Positions 8,780-17,511 of a stretch of 64,000 bases of DNA are shown here, piece by piece. Source of the stretch: Desulfurococcaceae archaeon AG1 (GTDB lineage: Archaea > Thermoproteota > Thermoprotei_A > Sulfolobales > AG1). The position numbers and the translations under genes were made by a program. Position 1 is the first letter of the stretch. Every line of letters begins with the position of its first letter. Below the pieces are notes generated by a model that was not told the DNA's origin, did no database searches, and was given only the letters and a program-made list of their open reading frames with translations. The stretch is from assembly GCA_003116855.1 (NCBI GenBank), contig BEWT01000002.1:1-64000 (forward strand), written 5' to 3'.

Positions 8780-9685
8780 GTGTTTCTTGTAAGGTCTCAA
8801 CAATACTTCTCCTTTAAATTAAGATCTGTTGCGATCTATAGTGAGAGTCTTCACTTTATATTCAGCATTTATGGATTGTCATTAAATATTTATCGGGTAG
8901 CGATAGACAGTGTTGATGAGGAAAACTTGTCTGAGAATATAAATGCTATAGTGATCCTATCTCCTACAGCCTCTCTTGCTATTAGCCTCTCACTTTTGGT
9001 CTACATGGTGCGTGTGGGAAGGCTTGGGAGAGCTGTATTTGGATATGCTATGGTAGCATATTTCATAGCAATAGGAGGAAAGATCGTGCTACAGAGCTTT
9101 ACATCCCATTACACTACCCCGAGCCCGGACTTCTCAAACACTCTCCTCGGGCTCTACTATGGGTTGCAGACTTCTTTCTTCGAGATCGGTTTTGCGTATC
9201 TGTTCGCTATGATTATAACCAGGAGAGGCTATAATGTTAGGTATGCTGGAGGGTATGGGATCTCGCTCTCATTTGCAGAGAACGGGCTGCTCCTGGGCTT
9301 ATTTTCCCTTATTCAGCTAGTCTCTATCTATATGATCATATTCCTTGGGATAGATCCTCTGAGTAATATGTTGTCTGAGGAGCTTAGGAAGAGAAATCCG
9401 GAGCTCTTCCTAAGCACCACCGAGATCCTCCCACTAGTAGGACTTTCAATAGTGGAGCGTATCTCCTCAATCCTAGCCCACTATTCATGGGGAGTATTGG
9501 TTTTCTTAGCAGCAGTGATGAGGAGACCTAGATACTTCGCAATAGCCTTCCCAATGGGGTTTATCGATTCTCTCGTGCCGTTCTCGAGGATAGCCGGGCT
9601 CTACTTGGTTGAGCTCATAGTATTTATTCTAGCCCTATCCTTTTTATTGATAGCCAAGACTATCTATAAGAGTGTTGGAGGGTAA
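8780..9685 (+). CDS. YhfC-like multi-pass membrane protein
   Basis: An integral membrane protein with roughly seven or eight predicted helices in 301 residues. The segments SFAENGLLLGLFSL and VERISSILAHYSWGVLV, with paired polar E and H residues inside helices, resemble YhfC-family intramembrane proteins, which belong with the CPBP/abortive-infection-like putative metalloproteases. The first 55 residues look untidy for this family, and a TATA box at 8762-8771 predicts transcription starting after 8780, so a start near TTG 8926 or GTG 8953 is likely. Its end overlaps the methyltransferase gene. Confidence 0.6.
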   Translation: MFLVRSQQYFSFKLRSVAIYSESLHFIFSIYGLSLNIYRVAIDSVDEENLSENINAIVILSPTASLAISLSLLVYMVRVGRLGRAVFGYAMVAYFIAIGGKIVLQSFTSHYTTPSPDFSNTLLGLYYGLQTSFFEIGFAYLFAMIITRRGYNVRYAGGYGISLSFAENGLLLGLFSLIQLVSIYMIIFLGIDPLSNMLSEELRKRNPELFLSTTEILPLVGLSIVERISSILAHYSWGVLVFLAAVMRRPRYFAIAFPMGFIDSLVPFSRIAGLYLVELIVFILALSFLLIAKTIYKSVGG

Positions 9686-10271
9686 ATGCTTGTTAAGAGT
9701 CCTTTGGTATGTCTTGTCAAGGGCTTTAAACACGATAGTGGATGTTAGGGCTATATATAGGAAGCATATAGCTAGTAGGACGCCAAGAGTGCTTGAGGTT
9801 GCTACAGGGTTTGGGATAAACACTTGGGCTCTTCTAGAGTTTCTTAGGAGCATTGGTGGTGTGCTCACAAGCATAGATATAGATCCTAAGGCTATTAGGA
9901 GGGCTAGAAAGATCTTTGGGAGATATGTTGAAGAAGGAATTCTCTCGTTAGATGTAGTAGATGCTAGATCTCTTCCTTATAATAGTGGGTCTTTCGATTA
10001 TGTGGTTAGCCATATGACGATGCACCATATAAACGATATAGAAGCTGCTCTAGATGAGATGCTGAGGGTTCTAAAACCGGGCGGGAGGATCATTATAGTG
10101 GATCTAAACCCAACCATTATTATGAGCATGATCCCAGAGCACGGGAAGAAGAAACTAGATAGTGTAAGGTCTAGGGTTATAAAATATGTTTGGGAAAAGC
10201 TCTCCGTAATCGATCATGGGGATCTGAGGTTCTCATACTACATAGTTGCACAGAAACAGGGAACAAGCTAG
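9672..10271 (+). CDS. Class I SAM-dependent methyltransferase (Methyltransf_11 type)
   Basis: A 199-residue SAM methyltransferase. Motif I is VLEVATGFGINTW, followed by an acidic end of strand 2 (SIDIDPKAI), then VDARSLPYNSGSFDYVVSHMTMHHI and the LRVLKPGGRIIIVDLNP block typical of the UbiE/Methyltransf_11 group. The GTG at 9672 lies within the preceding gene; a TTG at 9690 is better placed, with GGAGGG eight bases upstream. The substrate is unknown; overlap with a membrane protein suggests a lipid or quinone, but that is inference. Confidence 0.8.
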   Translation: MLEGKCLLRVLWYVLSRALNTIVDVRAIYRKHIASRTPRVLEVATGFGINTWALLEFLRSIGGVLTSIDIDPKAIRRARKIFGRYVEEGILSLDVVDARSLPYNSGSFDYVVSHMTMHHINDIEAALDEMLRVLKPGGRIIIVDLNPTIIMSMIPEHGKKKLDSVRSRVIKYVWEKLSVIDHGDLRFSYYIVAQKQGTS

Positions 10272-10432
10272 ACCTAACAACAGACCCCTGATCCCTGTGT
10301 TAAACGCGATCTAGATAATATGGTGAGGTTTGTAAAACCGATCCAAGGCTTCAACAATGATCACAAGATCTAGTTTGATATCTTTATATTACCTCTAGCT
10401 AATGCTCACTTAGGCTGGGCTGGAGGGTCACC

Positions 10433-11284
10433 TTGTTTAGCGGAGATGAATATATAGAGAACCTAACAGATCTTGTGGATCCTTTTGTTCCAGCTGCTAG
10501 CGCAACAACCAAAGTATGGGAGACCGCTATAAAGATGAACAGGCTGAGAAGGCCCTGTGCTGTGGTGTTTAACAAAGACCCCTCAGGAGATCTGGGTCTC
10601 TATGTTACAGCAAGGCGAGTTGCTAGAGAGCTTTTCGAACTCTCTGAGGAGGGTTTGGTTGTGGTTGAGAGGGGGAGGATCTCGTGGATCCTTGATAGAA
10701 ACGTTATAGAGATCTCCGACAAGATCAGGAACATACCGATCTCATCGAAACTCTACGAAGTAGTTAACGGCATATATAGCGATGAGTGCTTATCACTCAC
10801 AGACGACTCGGGAAACCCTGTGGGGTGCATCACAGAAGATAGCTTGATAAGAGTCCTGGTCAGAACCATACCCTCAGAGCTGAGAGCGGGAGATGTAGCC
10901 TCAAGCCCCATAGAGACTATAGATCTCGAAGCCCCATTATTAGAAGCAATAGGGGTTATGGTTCAGAGAGGATTTAGAAGACTTGTTGTGAGCGATAAAG
11001 GCATCGTTATTGGGGTTGTTGTGATGCTCGACATAATATCAAAAGTCTCCGAAGCCCATATAAAGGGCAACCCCGACGAGGTTCTTATTGGGAAAAGCAT
11101 CTCTGGAATAGGGTATGAGGAGCCGCTATTCGTACCAGAGGATACAAGCCTGGTCTCACTTGCTAAAAAGCTGCTCAACACCAGATCCAAGTGCGTCTTG
11201 GTAGGATCCCCCGAGTCCCCTGCAGGAATAATCACCGAGAAAGATATAATCAGAGTTATCATGGATTCCCTTAAGGATCAGTAG
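10433..11284 (+). CDS. CBS-domain protein
   Basis: A 283-residue protein whose C-terminal half carries two CBS motifs: about 150-205 (DVASSPIETIDLEAPLLEAI ... GVVVMLDII) and about 220-280 (PLFVPEDTSLVSLAKKL ... GIITEKDIIRVI). Such pairs bind adenine nucleotides or SAM and usually act as sensors. The N-terminal half is less clear and may hold a degenerate pair. The TTG start at 10433 has GGAGGG about five bases upstream. It is monocistronic; the effector and target are unknown. Confidence 0.75.
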   Translation: MFSGDEYIENLTDLVDPFVPAASATTKVWETAIKMNRLRRPCAVVFNKDPSGDLGLYVTARRVARELFELSEEGLVVVERGRISWILDRNVIEISDKIRNIPISSKLYEVVNGIYSDECLSLTDDSGNPVGCITEDSLIRVLVRTIPSELRAGDVASSPIETIDLEAPLLEAIGVMVQRGFRRLVVSDKGIVIGVVVMLDIISKVSEAHIKGNPDEVLIGKSISGIGYEEPLFVPEDTSLVSLAKKLLNTRSKCVLVGSPESPAGIITEKDIIRVIMDSLKDQ

Positions 11285-11317
11285 TTCTACCGTAGTTCTA
11301 CCTCAATGTCGGTGTTC

Positions 11318-11791
11318 TCATTTTAGGGCTGCGAGATCCAGGATCCTGAGACCAAGCTTCTCAACCAGCTCTCTAGGTTTCAGAGCAAGGAGTGTTTTCT
11401 CATCACCGCCTCCACAGAAGATCTCGTTCTCCTCCCTTGCAAGCCTGGAATCAACTATAGTCTCCATACCCTCTATCACAGGAGGCACCCCACCAGCCTT
11501 ATAGCCCGTCAGCATCGCAACCTCTTCCTGTGATGCCAGCCTAGCGTTCTTTAACCCTAGGTTTTTCTTCAGCTTGCCCATATCAACCCTATCGATACCC
11601 TTGAGAAAAACAGCTATAGCTCCCTGGTCTGTTATTACTATAATGGTCTTTGCAATCCTATCCCTACCAACACCAAGGGATCTAGCAGCATCATCTACTG
11701 TTCTCGCATTCTCAACAAAGACAAACCTATATGTTATGCCGTGTCTATCAAGGATCTCCTTGATAGCCTCACGCCCTTTCAAGATCGCCAC
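11318..11791 (-). CDS. YbaK/ProX-type aminoacyl-tRNA deacylase
   Basis: A 157-residue stand-alone editing-domain protein of the YbaK/INS superfamily. The pattern ARTVDDAARSLGVGRDRIAKTIIV, the conserved lysine in KTII, and the GGVPPV glycine loop fit the family. These proteins hydrolyse mischarged tRNAs such as Cys-tRNA-Pro or Ala-tRNA-Pro in trans. A 21-base gap separates it from the CorA gene upstream on the same strand. Confidence 0.85.
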   Translation of the reverse strand: MAILKGREAIKEILDRHGITYRFVFVENARTVDDAARSLGVGRDRIAKTIIVITDQGAIAVFLKGIDRVDMGKLKKNLGLKNARLASQEEVAMLTGYKAGGVPPVIEGMETIVDSRLAREENEIFCGGGDEKTLLALKPRELVEKLGLRILDLAALK

Positions 11792-11812
11792 CGCAGCTGC
11801 TATATCATATTA

Positions 11813-12703
11813 TTAGAACCACCCTTTTACCTTTAGTAAAAAGTAGCCAGCCATTGATGAGGAGATCATGAGGAGCAGGGCATATATATAGCCGAAGCTC
11901 CAAGATAGTTCTGGCATGTTTAGGGGGTAGGATGTATCGAAGTTCATGCCATATATAGAGGCTATGAGGGTTGGGAGCATGAGCACAACCGTTATGGCTG
12001 TGAGCCTTTTAACTATATCATTCAGCTTAAGCCCTAGTAGAGATGCGTGCGCCTCTCTCAGCGATATTATTGTCTCTCTATATATTTCCACGATTTCGAG
12101 CCCTGCTAAAGCCTCGTCGATCAGTTCTAGGAGCATGTGGTGGCTTTTCACCATCGACGATTTTCTCTGATCGCTATTGATCTCCCTCAACATCTGGACA
12201 AGGTTTTTAAGCCCCCTCCTAGTATTTATAAGGGATCTTCTCAGCACATATGTTGCCTTAACAACATATCCAAGATCCCCGCTCTCAACCATATCCTCAA
12301 CCTTATCTATGGCATCCTGTATACTAGTAAGAATAGCGTTATAGCTCCCAACCAGGTGGTTGAGGAGCTCTTGGAGAGCCTCCCTATAATCCCCAGCCCT
12401 CTCAAGCCTCTCCATCCCAAGACCTGCTAGAAATGCCTCTCCATCCTCTGGGTAGATATACATCTTATCAACATCTGGATCCACTACTATGAATACTCTG
12501 AATAACTCAACCTGCGGAATCCCGTTGCCCAGAACCTTGGGAATGCTTATAACACATACAAGCAGGGCTTCCTCAAACTCACAATAACCATCACCAACAT
12601 ACCCGAGATACTCCCTAAATATGCCCAATATCCTGGGATCTATTCCAGGCGCTTCAAGATCCCTCACAACCTCAACCTTAACACTATGCATAATATCCAC
12701 CAA
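11813..12703 (-). CDS. corA: CorA-type divalent metal ion transporter
   Basis: A 296-residue CorA/Mg2+ channel subunit. A large soluble N-terminal domain with long helices (about 100-230) precedes two C-terminal membrane segments. The selectivity-filter motif YGMNF follows the first transmembrane helix at about residue 253, as expected. It probably assembles as a pentamer and imports Mg2+, Co2+ or Ni2+. The C-terminus (LLKVKGWF) is basic as in CorA. Regulation is not visible in the sequence. Confidence 0.92.
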   Translation of the reverse strand: MVDIMHSVKVEVVRDLEAPGIDPRILGIFREYLGYVGDGYCEFEEALLVCVISIPKVLGNGIPQVELFRVFIVVDPDVDKMYIYPEDGEAFLAGLGMERLERAGDYREALQELLNHLVGSYNAILTSIQDAIDKVEDMVESGDLGYVVKATYVLRRSLINTRRGLKNLVQMLREINSDQRKSSMVKSHHMLLELIDEALAGLEIVEIYRETIISLREAHASLLGLKLNDIVKRLTAITVVLMLPTLIASIYGMNFDTSYPLNMPELSWSFGYIYALLLMISSSMAGYFLLKVKGWF

Positions 12704-13241
12704 GAATCATGCGTCCCAAGTAGTATTAGCTCTAGGCCTAAGCAAACTGCCTCAGGTTTTATCAAAGGATTTTATTAATTAATTAACGTGATTACACCGA
12801 TCCTCAACTAGATCCTCGCGATCTTACGACATATATGCCTAGAACATAGAATAACACACCTATAGATCATATGCACACATTATAAATACCTATGCAGGTT
12901 TGGTGAGACAAATCGTGACTAAATTCTGAGGGGGAAGCCGCCCAAACACACAGAGAGCATCCTATATAACCAAAACAGCCAGCTGATGTGCATAGGCTAC
13001 TACCAAGAGGTCTTCCACATCGATGGACTAAGAATAATAGAAATAGCACTGGCTATGCACCGAGTAGACTAAACCTACAAATAGAATCCCGACTAGGTTA
13101 GAGGCAGAATGGTTAGATGCTGGCTGTTATTAAGCTTGAACCCCTTCTTCCCCCGAGATCGGTTTATAACTATGAACCATAGGAGGGTTTAGGGTCTATA
13201 GATGTGCTAAGCCAAAATAACCCTGCAGCTAACAACAAGAG
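12704..13241. other. 538-bp gene-poor interval
   Basis: No complete gene is evident. It holds an A/T stretch with TTAATTAATTAA (about 12775-12786), a 49-codon open frame without a start codon (12923-13072, listed separately) and, near 13162, a GGTTTATAAC box that may be the TATA element of the downstream permease gene. Its composition is similar to the flanks. It may be a scar of a lost gene. Confidence 0.5.
12923..13072 (+). pseudogene. Possible remnant of a lost gene (C-terminal fragment)
   Basis: An open frame of 49 codons begins after a TAA at 12920 and ends at TAA 13070-13072. It has no ATG, GTG or TTG near its beginning; the first is an internal ATG. The translation has an ordinary mixed composition (for example SQLMCIGYYQEVFHIDGLRI) and ends in an amphipathic helix-like segment, which reads like the tail of a protein. 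I do not recognise the family. Confidence 0.25.
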
Positions 13242-14156
13242 GTGGCTGTCGTGGATAGAAGGATCCAGGCTGTGCTGTTTTTAATCCTCTGCCATTTTCT
13301 ATGGAGCACCAACAATATAATTGGTAGAAGTCTTAGCGAGTATTTGAGCCCACTAGCGATAACAACACTCAGATGGCTCCTAGCCTCTTTGGTATATCCA
13401 TTGGTGATGGGTCTCGGTGTGGTTAAAGGTTTATCTATCTATGCAAATGTTAAAACCCTCATCTTAGGTCTAGTTGGCTTCGCTATATTTAACATAGCTC
13501 TTTACCAGGCGCTAGCCCTCGCTCCATCCTCTATAGTGGGGCTAGCCTATGGGTTCACACCTATATCGATCATTATTGTGGGGGTTGTTATGAAAGTCTC
13601 TAAGCCTGACACACTTCAAATCCTGGGTTCCGTTCTCTCATCGATAGGCGTTACCCTGCTATTCACAGCCAGAGGAATAGATATAGAGGCTTATAGGGAT
13701 TCCATAGGGATCCTCCTAGGAATCCTGACAGGCTTCATATGGGCTATATATACGGTGATGCAGAAAAAACTATTCCCCGAAGGGGATCAGAGGCTCATAA
13801 CATACGCCTCACTAGTCCTATCAACCTCTCTACTCGGTGTAGTCTCTTCACCATTCATATACAGAGAGGTTTCAGCTATATCCAGACCTGAGATCCTATT
13901 ACAGCTACTATGGATAGCCGCCCTCCCAGGGGCAGTTGCATATTATATGTGGAATAAAGCCGTATCGATAGTAGGCTCCGGAACTGCTGCACCGTATTCA
14001 AACCTATTACCAGTATTCACAGCACTTCTAGGGTATGTTATACTTGGTGAAAAGCTAGGATTTGGTGATATAATCGGCGGTCTCCTCATAGTAGGAGGGT
14101 CAGCTATATCAACCATCCCTAGAAAGCCGGGTAACAGGATTAGTAGTAACACATAG
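13242..14156 (+). CDS. EamA/DMT-superfamily permease
   Basis: A 304-residue integral membrane protein with about ten transmembrane helices arranged as two EamA repeats (about 15-145 and 155-295). The N-terminus FLWSTNNIIGRSL, the repeat ends (LGSVLSSIGVTLLF and GGLLIVGGSAI) and the PGAVAYYMWNKAV segment are typical of drug/metabolite transporters. The substrate is not predictable. The start may be GTG 13242 or GTG 13251. Confidence 0.88.
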   Translation: MAVVDRRIQAVLFLILCHFLWSTNNIIGRSLSEYLSPLAITTLRWLLASLVYPLVMGLGVVKGLSIYANVKTLILGLVGFAIFNIALYQALALAPSSIVGLAYGFTPISIIIVGVVMKVSKPDTLQILGSVLSSIGVTLLFTARGIDIEAYRDSIGILLGILTGFIWAIYTVMQKKLFPEGDQRLITYASLVLSTSLLGVVSSPFIYREVSAISRPEILLQLLWIAALPGAVAYYMWNKAVSIVGSGTAAPYSNLLPVFTALLGYVILGEKLGFGDIIGGLLIVGGSAISTIPRKPGNRISSNT

Positions 14157-14214
14157 ACAGAACCAGACCTGGAGAAAAGCTCTAGGTTAAAGCCCTATAG
14201 ATCCTCAGATCTGC

Positions 14215-15366
14215 TCACACGGCTTCGCCACTATATCCTCCGGCCTTGGTAATACGTATTGTTACCCGCATCATCATTGCACCGAGTATTGACAGACTTA
14301 GCGATAGGGCTAGGAGGATGTCTATTAATCCCTGTTGGGCTAAGAGCCCCACTATATAGCCTCCCACCGCTAGTGCTATCCCATAGACCATGTGGTAATA
14401 TCCATACGCAAGTGGCTCGTTACCCCTAGCCAGATCCCCGATCACTGCTTTCTGGATACTGTTCTCTATAGCAAATATCACTCCTATTAATAGTAGCAGG
14501 GGGTTTAGGATCAGTCCAAGCGTTGTTAGGGGAATGATCATGTAGTATATATAGATGGCCCTTATACCTATCTTATCGTATAGCTCACCAAGCACTATTG
14601 ACATAAGGATCTCTATAACTTGGATTGCGATGAAATACATAACACCGATTAAGGGATCGCTCCTACCCACCCAGTATATAGCTACGAAAAGAGAGATCGA
14701 TGAAAGAGCGGGGATCGATATGGAGAGATTATATAGTGTGAGAGGCCCCCTGAGAATCCCTATCACAGGTTTCCTAGGTGTTACTTCCACATCCCTCGGG
14801 TATATAGATCTTGTATAGATGAGGATCGAAACCGCTATAAATGAAAACACTGAAAGCACAACAAATGTAAGAGGCGAGAATCCATAGGATGCGAGCATAT
14901 AAGCAGCTATCAAAGGACCAAGGACAGCGCCAACCTGATCTATAGCACCATGAAGCCCAAACGCCCTTCCACTCCGCCCCTTGGCGGCTACTATGCTTAT
15001 GAGCGCATCCCTCGGTGGTGTTCTAAGCCCTTTAGCAATCCTCTCCATGATTGTTAACAACGCAACATAGACCCAGCTAGGCGCGATCGCGATAAGAGCC
15101 ACGGAGAGTCCTGTGAGCATATATCCAGAGATCGTTAGCGTCCAGAGAAGCCCATATTTAGATGATACTAGGCCGGACACGAACCTCAAGAGATAGCTGG
15201 CAAACTCCCCAAAACCCCCGAGAAAACCTATAACCGCTAGGTTTGCGCCTAGGTATCCTAGGTACTGGGGTAGAATAGACCTAGCACCTTCATAGGTCAT
15301 GTCGGCAAACATGCTCACAAAGCCAAAAAGCATGACTATGACTAGATATCTCTTCAAGCTATCCAC
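14215..15366 (-). CDS. Major facilitator superfamily transporter
   Basis: A 383-residue MFS permease with about twelve membrane segments. The loop between helices 2 and 3 and the RIAKGLRTPPRDALIS segment between helices 4 and 5 resemble a family of bacterial and archaeal MFS proteins often annotated as sugar or multidrug carriers. The start is GTG. The end is convergent with the EamA permease. The substrate is unknown. Confidence 0.85.
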   Translation of the reverse strand: MDSLKRYLVIVMLFGFVSMFADMTYEGARSILPQYLGYLGANLAVIGFLGGFGEFASYLLRFVSGLVSSKYGLLWTLTISGYMLTGLSVALIAIAPSWVYVALLTIMERIAKGLRTPPRDALISIVAAKGRSGRAFGLHGAIDQVGAVLGPLIAAYMLASYGFSPLTFVVLSVFSFIAVSILIYTRSIYPRDVEVTPRKPVIGILRGPLTLYNLSISIPALSSISLFVAIYWVGRSDPLIGVMYFIAIQVIEILMSIVLGELYDKIGIRAIYIYYMIIPLTTLGLILNPLLLLIGVIFAIENSIQKAVIGDLARGNEPLAYGYYHMVYGIALAVGGYIVGLLAQQGLIDILLALSLSLSILGAMMMRVTIRITKAGGYSGEAV

Positions 15367-15528
15367 ATACTAGTATAATTAGCTATTGCTTATAAGCCGT
15401 GTAAAAGCGTGTTAGAGATCCTTGTATGCTGTGTGGGGATCCTTCTTCAATATATTCATTATATCAAGGAATAGATGTTCGATATATAAACTGCTAACTA
15501 CTCCGCAAGATAGATCTTTAAACGCGCA

Positions 15529-16104
15529 CTAGGATCTCCTATGCATATGCTTCTCGATAATCTCTATGCATTTATCGCTTCCACGACACAGCTCTCTAGC
15601 CAGGATCCTGATCTCTTTCAACGATGTTTCGGCTATTTCCCTCACATCGAATCCTAGGGAGGAGTATCTCTCTGCCTGGAGATATGTCGATAGCTTATCA
15701 CATATGTGAGCTAGCATGGATGGTATTGATGATCTCTCTCTATATTCTCTGTAGAGGGGCAGTATAGCTCTAGATCCTATTTTAGCTATAGCTTTCTCCT
15801 CGATCTTCTCTTTAAGCTCTCCAATCTCTTCCGAGACAAATCTATTAAGATCCCCAACTATACCCTCACCTATATCGTGAACCAACGTAATCATGACAGC
15901 CCTAGAGACTTCTTCCTCACTAACAATACCTGTATACACAAGTTCAGAGCCTACCTCTAGACATAGCACAGAGGCTTCATAAACGTGCGACGCTACAGTC
16001 TCAGCTATTGCTGGAGGGATTCCCCTCTGAACCCACCCTGTTCTTGGTATGTTTTTAAGGGCTCCCAGCACTTCTGAGAGTGTTTTTCCCAACAAGGTTA
16101 CCAT
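15529..16104 (-). CDS. HD-domain phosphohydrolase (YfbR/HDDC2-like)
   Basis: A 191-residue HD-superfamily protein. The metal-binding residues are visible: a histidine in ASHVYEAS (about residue 39), the HD pair in LVHDIGEG (about 73-74), and a downstream aspartate in the HICDKLS segment. The family includes 5'-deoxynucleotidases (YfbR, HDDC2). An N-terminal GW-x-RGIPP sequence is shared with archaeal members. It lies 9 bases downstream of a small Cys-containing protein gene and is probably cotranscribed with it. Confidence 0.82.
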   Translation of the reverse strand: MVTLLGKTLSEVLGALKNIPRTGWVQRGIPPAIAETVASHVYEASVLCLEVGSELVYTGIVSEEEVSRAVMITLVHDIGEGIVGDLNRFVSEEIGELKEKIEEKAIAKIGSRAILPLYREYRERSSIPSMLAHICDKLSTYLQAERYSSLGFDVREIAETSLKEIRILARELCRGSDKCIEIIEKHMHRRS

Positions 16105-16113
16105 TTATCTGAA

Positions 16114-16434
16114 TCATCCATAGGTTATAAGCGGGTCTAGAAAATCCACGGGAAGAGGCTTCCCAGCCTTCGTGATCTCATCGTATTTCCTCTCAAGGAA
16201 TGCTATGAACACCGGGCATGCTTCAAACCTCCCGTCTCTATCGCATTTCTCACCAAGCCTTAGGAAACACACAACTGTCTTTTTATCATAGTATGGGCAT
16301 ATTTTGTGATACTGCTTCGCACTTCTCATCATCCTCTCAACCCATCTTTTCTTAGGATCCTTCTTAGCCTTAGCCTCGAGATCGAGGGCTTTTTTCAACT
16401 CCTCCTCAGAAACCTTGTAGCTCATACCACTCAC
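16114..16434 (-). CDS. Small conserved cysteine-containing protein, unknown function
   Basis: A 106-residue, lysine/arginine-rich protein that I cannot name. It has a helical, charged N-terminal half and four cysteines in the second half (ICPYYDKKTVVCFLRLGEKCDRDGRFEACP as separate C-x9-C-x7-C-x8-C spacing), which could bind zinc or an Fe-S cluster. There is no membrane segment. The gene precedes the HD hydrolase by 9 bases on the same strand, so a shared role in nucleotide metabolism is conceivable. Confidence 0.6.
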   Translation of the reverse strand: MSGMSYKVSEEELKKALDLEAKAKKDPKKRWVERMMRSAKQYHKICPYYDKKTVVCFLRLGEKCDRDGRFEACPVFIAFLERKYDEITKAGKPLPVDFLDPLITYG

Positions 16435-16521
16435 CCCAGCATCTCAACACCATATAAATATCTACCCAACCGTAGTATATTAGTTTTAACGCCCTAGGTC
16501 AAAATACCTTTATGGATCTGT

Positions 16522-17373
16522 CTAAAATTTCTCAGAGATCTCTTTCTTAAGAACCTCTACATCGATCTTAATTGATAGAGGTTCTGGAGCTGGGGGAAGC
16601 GATCTCTTGTGCTGTGTATCGATGAACCTTCTCACAACAGCGGCAACAATACCAGGATCTATTCTTAAAAGCTCAGCAGTCATTCTCACCCCTAGACCCT
16701 TATCAAAGACCAGGTATAGTATCTGATCCAGTATATCGTAGTCTGCTGGAAGCTCGTCAACAGCTCTGTGTCCTGGGTATAGCTGTGGCGATGATGGCTT
16801 TCCATATATCCTCTCAGGCAGCCCGAGATATCTGCCTAAAAGCCTCACCTGTGTCTTGTATAGATGTGATATTACAAGAAAATCCGAGGCTCCATCACCA
16901 TATTTTGTATAGTATCCCAACAGGATCTCGCTCTTATCAGATGTTCCAGCCACTAATAGGTTTTCGAGGTTAGCGTGTAGATATAGAAGGGACATCCTAA
17001 CCCTAGCCCTAAGATTAGCTATAGCAATCCTTGTCTTTGCGTTCTCCTCGACAGAAGCTGCTTTTTTGAACCCCTCAACAATATCGTCTATCGGGATTAC
17101 TTTATATCTTATCCCAAGCGTCTCAGCAAGCTCTATTGCATCCTCCACATCCCTTTTTGGTGTGAAGCTTGTGGGCATGACTAGACCTAAGATCCTCTTA
17201 GCCTCTATAGCCTTGGAGAGAAGAGTCACGGTTACTGAGCTATCAACACCGCCGCTTAGCCCTACCACAACGCCGGAGGCTCCTGAAGATCCTATATAGG
17301 ATCTTATAAAATCCACTATTCTAGCAACAGTACCCCCGAGATCTATGTTAAGGATCTCGTCAAGGACTGCCAT
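16522..17373 (-). CDS. nadE: NH3-dependent NAD+ synthetase
   Basis: A 283-residue NadE without a glutaminase domain, so it uses free ammonia to amidate deamido-NAD+ in the last step of NAD synthesis. The PP-loop SGGVDSS is at about residues 41-47, followed by the family segments ANLRARVRMSLLY, GTSDKSEILLGYYTKYGDGASD (substrate site) and KTQVRLLGRYLGLP. The C-terminal PPAPEP motif is present. It is monocistronic. Confidence 0.95.
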   Translation of the reverse strand: MAVLDEILNIDLGGTVARIVDFIRSYIGSSGASGVVVGLSGGVDSSVTVTLLSKAIEAKRILGLVMPTSFTPKRDVEDAIELAETLGIRYKVIPIDDIVEGFKKAASVEENAKTRIAIANLRARVRMSLLYLHANLENLLVAGTSDKSEILLGYYTKYGDGASDFLVISHLYKTQVRLLGRYLGLPERIYGKPSSPQLYPGHRAVDELPADYDILDQILYLVFDKGLGVRMTAELLRIDPGIVAAVVRRFIDTQHKRSLPPAPEPLSIKIDVEVLKKEISEKF

Positions 17374-17511
17374 ATCCCATTACCATCGATTTAAAGTGCG
17401 AGTATCTATATATAAACATATGTTAAAAACATGTAAAAGTTACATTGCTACAAGGATCAACTTGGTCTGACTAGATAAACAATAATGATTAAAAAAGACA
17501 AGCGTGACTAT

